Below, piece by piece: positions 62,082 to 64,000 of a stretch of 64,000 nt of DNA. This DNA comes from Oceanicola sp. (GTDB lineage: Bacteria > Pseudomonadota > Alphaproteobacteria > Rhodobacterales > Rhodobacteraceae). Each line of letters starts with the position of its first letter. Position 1 is the first letter of the stretch. The notes beneath the pieces were generated by a model that was given only the letters and a program-made list of their open reading frames with translations, ran no database searches and had not been told where the DNA came from. Location: assembly GCA_022447275.1 (NCBI GenBank), contig JAKVBK010000001.1, positions 105,505-169,504 on the forward strand, in the 5' to 3' direction. A program made the position numbers and the translations under genes.

Positions 62082-63428
62082 TCAGTCGATCGCGCCCAGC
62101 GCTTCATTCATGGCAGCAACCGCACCGGCAGCATCCACTTCGCCGTCAATATACTGACGCACGACACGGTTGATCGCCTGTGAGTTGATCATCTTGGATG
62201 CCAGAGACAGCTGGCCATCAGCCACGCCCCAGCGCTGAGCCACATCGAGGCCCCCAACGATCTCATCGATCATTGCAGCTTCATAGAGATCCCCGAGCGG
62301 CGCTTTGCGGTCAACGCCAACAGGCAATGTGGCCCAGAGCGTCTTGAACTTCTCTGGATCATCGGCCGTGCCCGCACGCACTGGGAACTTGCCTTCCGGA
62401 GCGATCGACAATGTCTGCCCATAGCCATCATCCATGGAGAATTTCACGAACTCCATGGCGGCATCCGTATCGGCATCAGATGTGATCCCGAAATAGCGGA
62501 TGTCGCCCCAGGCCGCACCATCTGGGTTGGAGGGGCCCGAGAAATTGGTGACAATGCCTGTCAGCCCTGCCAGCGCGTCCGAGGTCGGATCGTCGTTGAT
62601 TGTCGGCGGCGCGCTGTCACGCAAACCCGCCAGTTCATCAAGGATGAAAGGCGACCAGATGATCATCGCCGCATTGCCCGAGAAATACAGCTCGCGCGAT
62701 TGCTTCCAGAACAGATCCCCCGGAGGCGATGCCTCGGCGATCGCCTTGTAGAAGTCCAGTACCTCGGTCGTGGCGGCGACATCGAGCGGCGCAAAGCCAT
62801 CTGCGTTCACCGGCGACACACCATTGGCGAGGAACACATGCTCCAGCACCTGGGACATGAAGTTTTCGTCGACCTTGGTTGCGGCGACAAAACCGAACAT
62901 CTCTGGCGGGTTGTGCAGCTTTTCGATCGCGGCGAGCACGTTGGCATAGGAGGTCGGCGCCTCAAGGCCTGCCTCTTCAAACAGATCCTTGCGGTAGACC
63001 AGCATCTGGGTCCAGCCATCCACCGGAACCGAGGCGGTATCCCCTTCGAAGGCCGCCATCGCAATGGCGCCAGGTGCGAAAGTCTCCGCCCCCAGTTCTT
63101 CGATCACCTCGGTTGCTGCCTCGGTGTCGAGGATACCTGCCTCAGCCCAGGGAAGGGCGTATTGCAGGGTGTGGTAGATCACATCGGGAAGATCGCCGGC
63201 CGCAAAAGCGGCGGTGGCGCGCGTGCCCAGCTCGGTTTCAGAGACCGGGATCACCTCAACGGCCGTGCCCGACGCCGCTTCAAACTGGGCCGCCATCTCT
63301 TGCTGCTTGGCAAGACGCTCCGGTTGTTCCTCAGTTGTCCAGAACCGGATCGTATCTGCGGATACGGCGCTGGCTGACAGCGCAACCGCCATCGCGGTTC
63401 CCGTCAGCAGTTTCGAAAATCTGGTCAT
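62082..63428 (-). CDS. Sugar ABC transporter substrate-binding protein
   Basis: A 448-residue periplasmic protein. The signal peptide is MTRFSKLLTGTAMAVALSAS with cleavage near AVSA-DT. The mature part has the family-1 (MalE/UgpB-like) layout: TIRFWTTEEQPERLAKQQEM at the N-terminus, DLPDVIYHTLQYALPW, and GNAAMIIWSPFILDELAG in the second lobe. GGGAGGAAAAAGC before this ATG fixes the start. It is 33 bases after the LacI gene and precedes the permeases. The ligand is probably a di- or glyco-conjugate, judged from the hydrolase in the operon. Confidence 0.93.
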   Translation of the reverse strand: MTRFSKLLTGTAMAVALSASAVSADTIRFWTTEEQPERLAKQQEMAAQFEAASGTAVEVIPVSETELGTRATAAFAAGDLPDVIYHTLQYALPWAEAGILDTEAATEVIEELGAETFAPGAIAMAAFEGDTASVPVDGWTQMLVYRKDLFEEAGLEAPTSYANVLAAIEKLHNPPEMFGFVAATKVDENFMSQVLEHVFLANGVSPVNADGFAPLDVAATTEVLDFYKAIAEASPPGDLFWKQSRELYFSGNAAMIIWSPFILDELAGLRDSAPPTINDDPTSDALAGLTGIVTNFSGPSNPDGAAWGDIRYFGITSDADTDAAMEFVKFSMDDGYGQTLSIAPEGKFPVRAGTADDPEKFKTLWATLPVGVDRKAPLGDLYEAAMIDEIVGGLDVAQRWGVADGQLSLASKMINSQAINRVVRQYIDGEVDAAGAVAAMNEALGAID

Positions 63429-63461
63429 GCTTTTTCCTCCCGTTTTGTTGTGCATGATCGT

Positions 63462-64000
63462 TTAGGTTTTTCCGATAGCGGTCACCGGCGGCGCGTTGGG
63501 CGCCCCCGCATGCGAGCCACGGTCGAGAAACTGTGCCTGCGCAAGCGCGCGCAGGGCTTCGGGACCCTCCCCCCGACACCGGCGGATCAGCAGTTCGGCC
63601 AGTCGACGCCCCGCAGCGCGGGTGTCCACGCGAAACGTTGAAAGCGGGGGGTCCACATAGGCGCCTTCTGGAATGCCATCATAGGAAATTACCGAGACAT
63701 CATGGCCAACGCGCAAACCGAGTGACCGGATCGCGTCATAGGCCCCCAGCGCGGCGTGATCGACCGCGAAAACCAGAGCGGTGGCCCCGGCTTCGATCAG
63801 GGGCAAGGCGGCTGCACTGCCTTCGGCGCGGCCGACGGCGGGCGCTCCTATCAAGGCATCTTCTACCTGCAGGCCTGCGGCCTCCATGCCCCTCAAATAG
63901 CCATCTTTACGCACGACGGCGTAGGTATAGCCCGGAGCGCCCGGCACATGCGCAACGTGCCGATGCCCCAAGGCGGCCAGCCGAGACACAGCTTCAGCCA
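63462..64000 (-). CDS. LacI family transcriptional regulator (N-terminus cut by window edge)
   Basis: The reading frame stays open to base 64000, so the DNA-binding head lies outside the window; about 179 residues of the sugar-binding core remain. ALGHRHVAHVPGAPGYTY is the typical LacI/GalR second-lobe region, ALVFAVDHAALGAYDAIRSLG follows, and VSVISYDGIPEGAYVDPPLS is the late motif. It is 33 bases upstream of the SBP gene, so it probably is part of the operon and responds to the transported solute. Confidence 0.9.
   Translation of the reverse strand, partial: AEAVSRLAALGHRHVAHVPGAPGYTYAVVRKDGYLRGMEAAGLQVEDALIGAPAVGRAEGSAAALPLIEAGATALVFAVDHAALGAYDAIRSLGLRVGHDVSVISYDGIPEGAYVDPPLSTFRVDTRAAGRRLAELLIRRCRGEGPEALRALAQAQFLDRGSHAGAPNAPPVTAIGKT

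Noticed and set aside
1..64000. tRNA, rRNA, CRISPR, insertion sequences, prophage or integrative-element signs
   Set aside because: No cloverleaf-like sequence, regular spaced repeats, transposase or integrase was found. All neighbourhoods look like stable chromosomal operons.

Overview
The window reads as ordinary chromosome of a high-GC alphaproteobacterium, most likely a marine Rhodobacteraceae (Roseobacter-group) species. This rests on gene content: glcDEF, TRAP and sugar ABC transporters, a CIO-type cydAB behind a GbsR-like regulator, MeaB, DUF4159/DUF599 proteins, PCu(A)C, and short GC-hairpin repeats carrying a TATTTT tail between genes. I see no rRNA, tRNA, CRISPR array, insertion sequence, integrase or phage gene. 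Genes are tightly packed, many overlap by ATGA, and no gap between genes exceeds 300 bases.

Layout. 1-3528: the end of a membrane-protein operon (DUF4159 protein cut by the left edge, then a 700-residue membrane protein). 3583-4302: DUF599 protein. 4383-8581: glycolate oxidase glcDEF. 8763-9551: secreted trypsin-like protease. 9697-10149: hsp20, preceded by an RpoH-like promoter and a ROSE-like RNA thermometer candidate. 10415-13567: TRAP transporter dctPQM. 13834-16950: GbsR/MarR-type regulator and cydAB. 17203-19726: HAD dehalogenase, alpha/beta hydrolase and threonine dehydratase overlapping end to end. 19801-23198: pcaD, pcaB and an MFS pump. 23232-25559: zinc alcohol dehydrogenase and an enolase-superfamily enzyme. 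25777-27945: argF and argD. 28242-30601: EamA transporter, copper chaperone pair, rpmB. 30748-40637 (minus strand): meaB, gabD, P1 peptidase, an unknown protein, SDR, aldehyde dehydrogenase, and a peptide-type ABC transporter without a binding protein. 40864-42033: lldD. 42100-50253: MFS, rplY, pth, DUF2332, DUF2237, ttuD, hrpB. 50422-52566: a divergent kynurenine pair (formamidase-like hydrolase and kynU). 52683-57000: PaaX-type regulator, AbrB-family membrane protein, amidohydrolase, small membrane protein, esterase. 57066-64000 (minus strand): LacI regulator (cut by the right edge), sugar-binding protein, two enlarged permeases, a GH63-like intracellular hydrolase and a UgpC-type ATPase.

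How the parts connect. Glycolate oxidation (glcDEF) and L-lactate oxidation (lldD) lie 36 kb apart, yet both carry the same inverted repeat, ATTGGT-N11-ACCAAT, just before the first gene. This suggests one 2-hydroxyacid regulator controlling both. Both binding-protein genes (TRAP dctP and the sugar SBP) are followed directly by a GC hairpin without a T-run before the permease genes, which fits overproduction of binding protein relative to permease. The right-hand sugar operon is the most distinctive locus. Its MalF-type permease carries a DUF11/Ig-like domain inserted after the first helix, its MalG-type permease has extra N-terminal helices, and its hydrolase has glucosylglycerate/mannosylglycerate-hydrolase-like motifs. 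Together these suggest uptake and cleavage of a glycosylated compatible solute.
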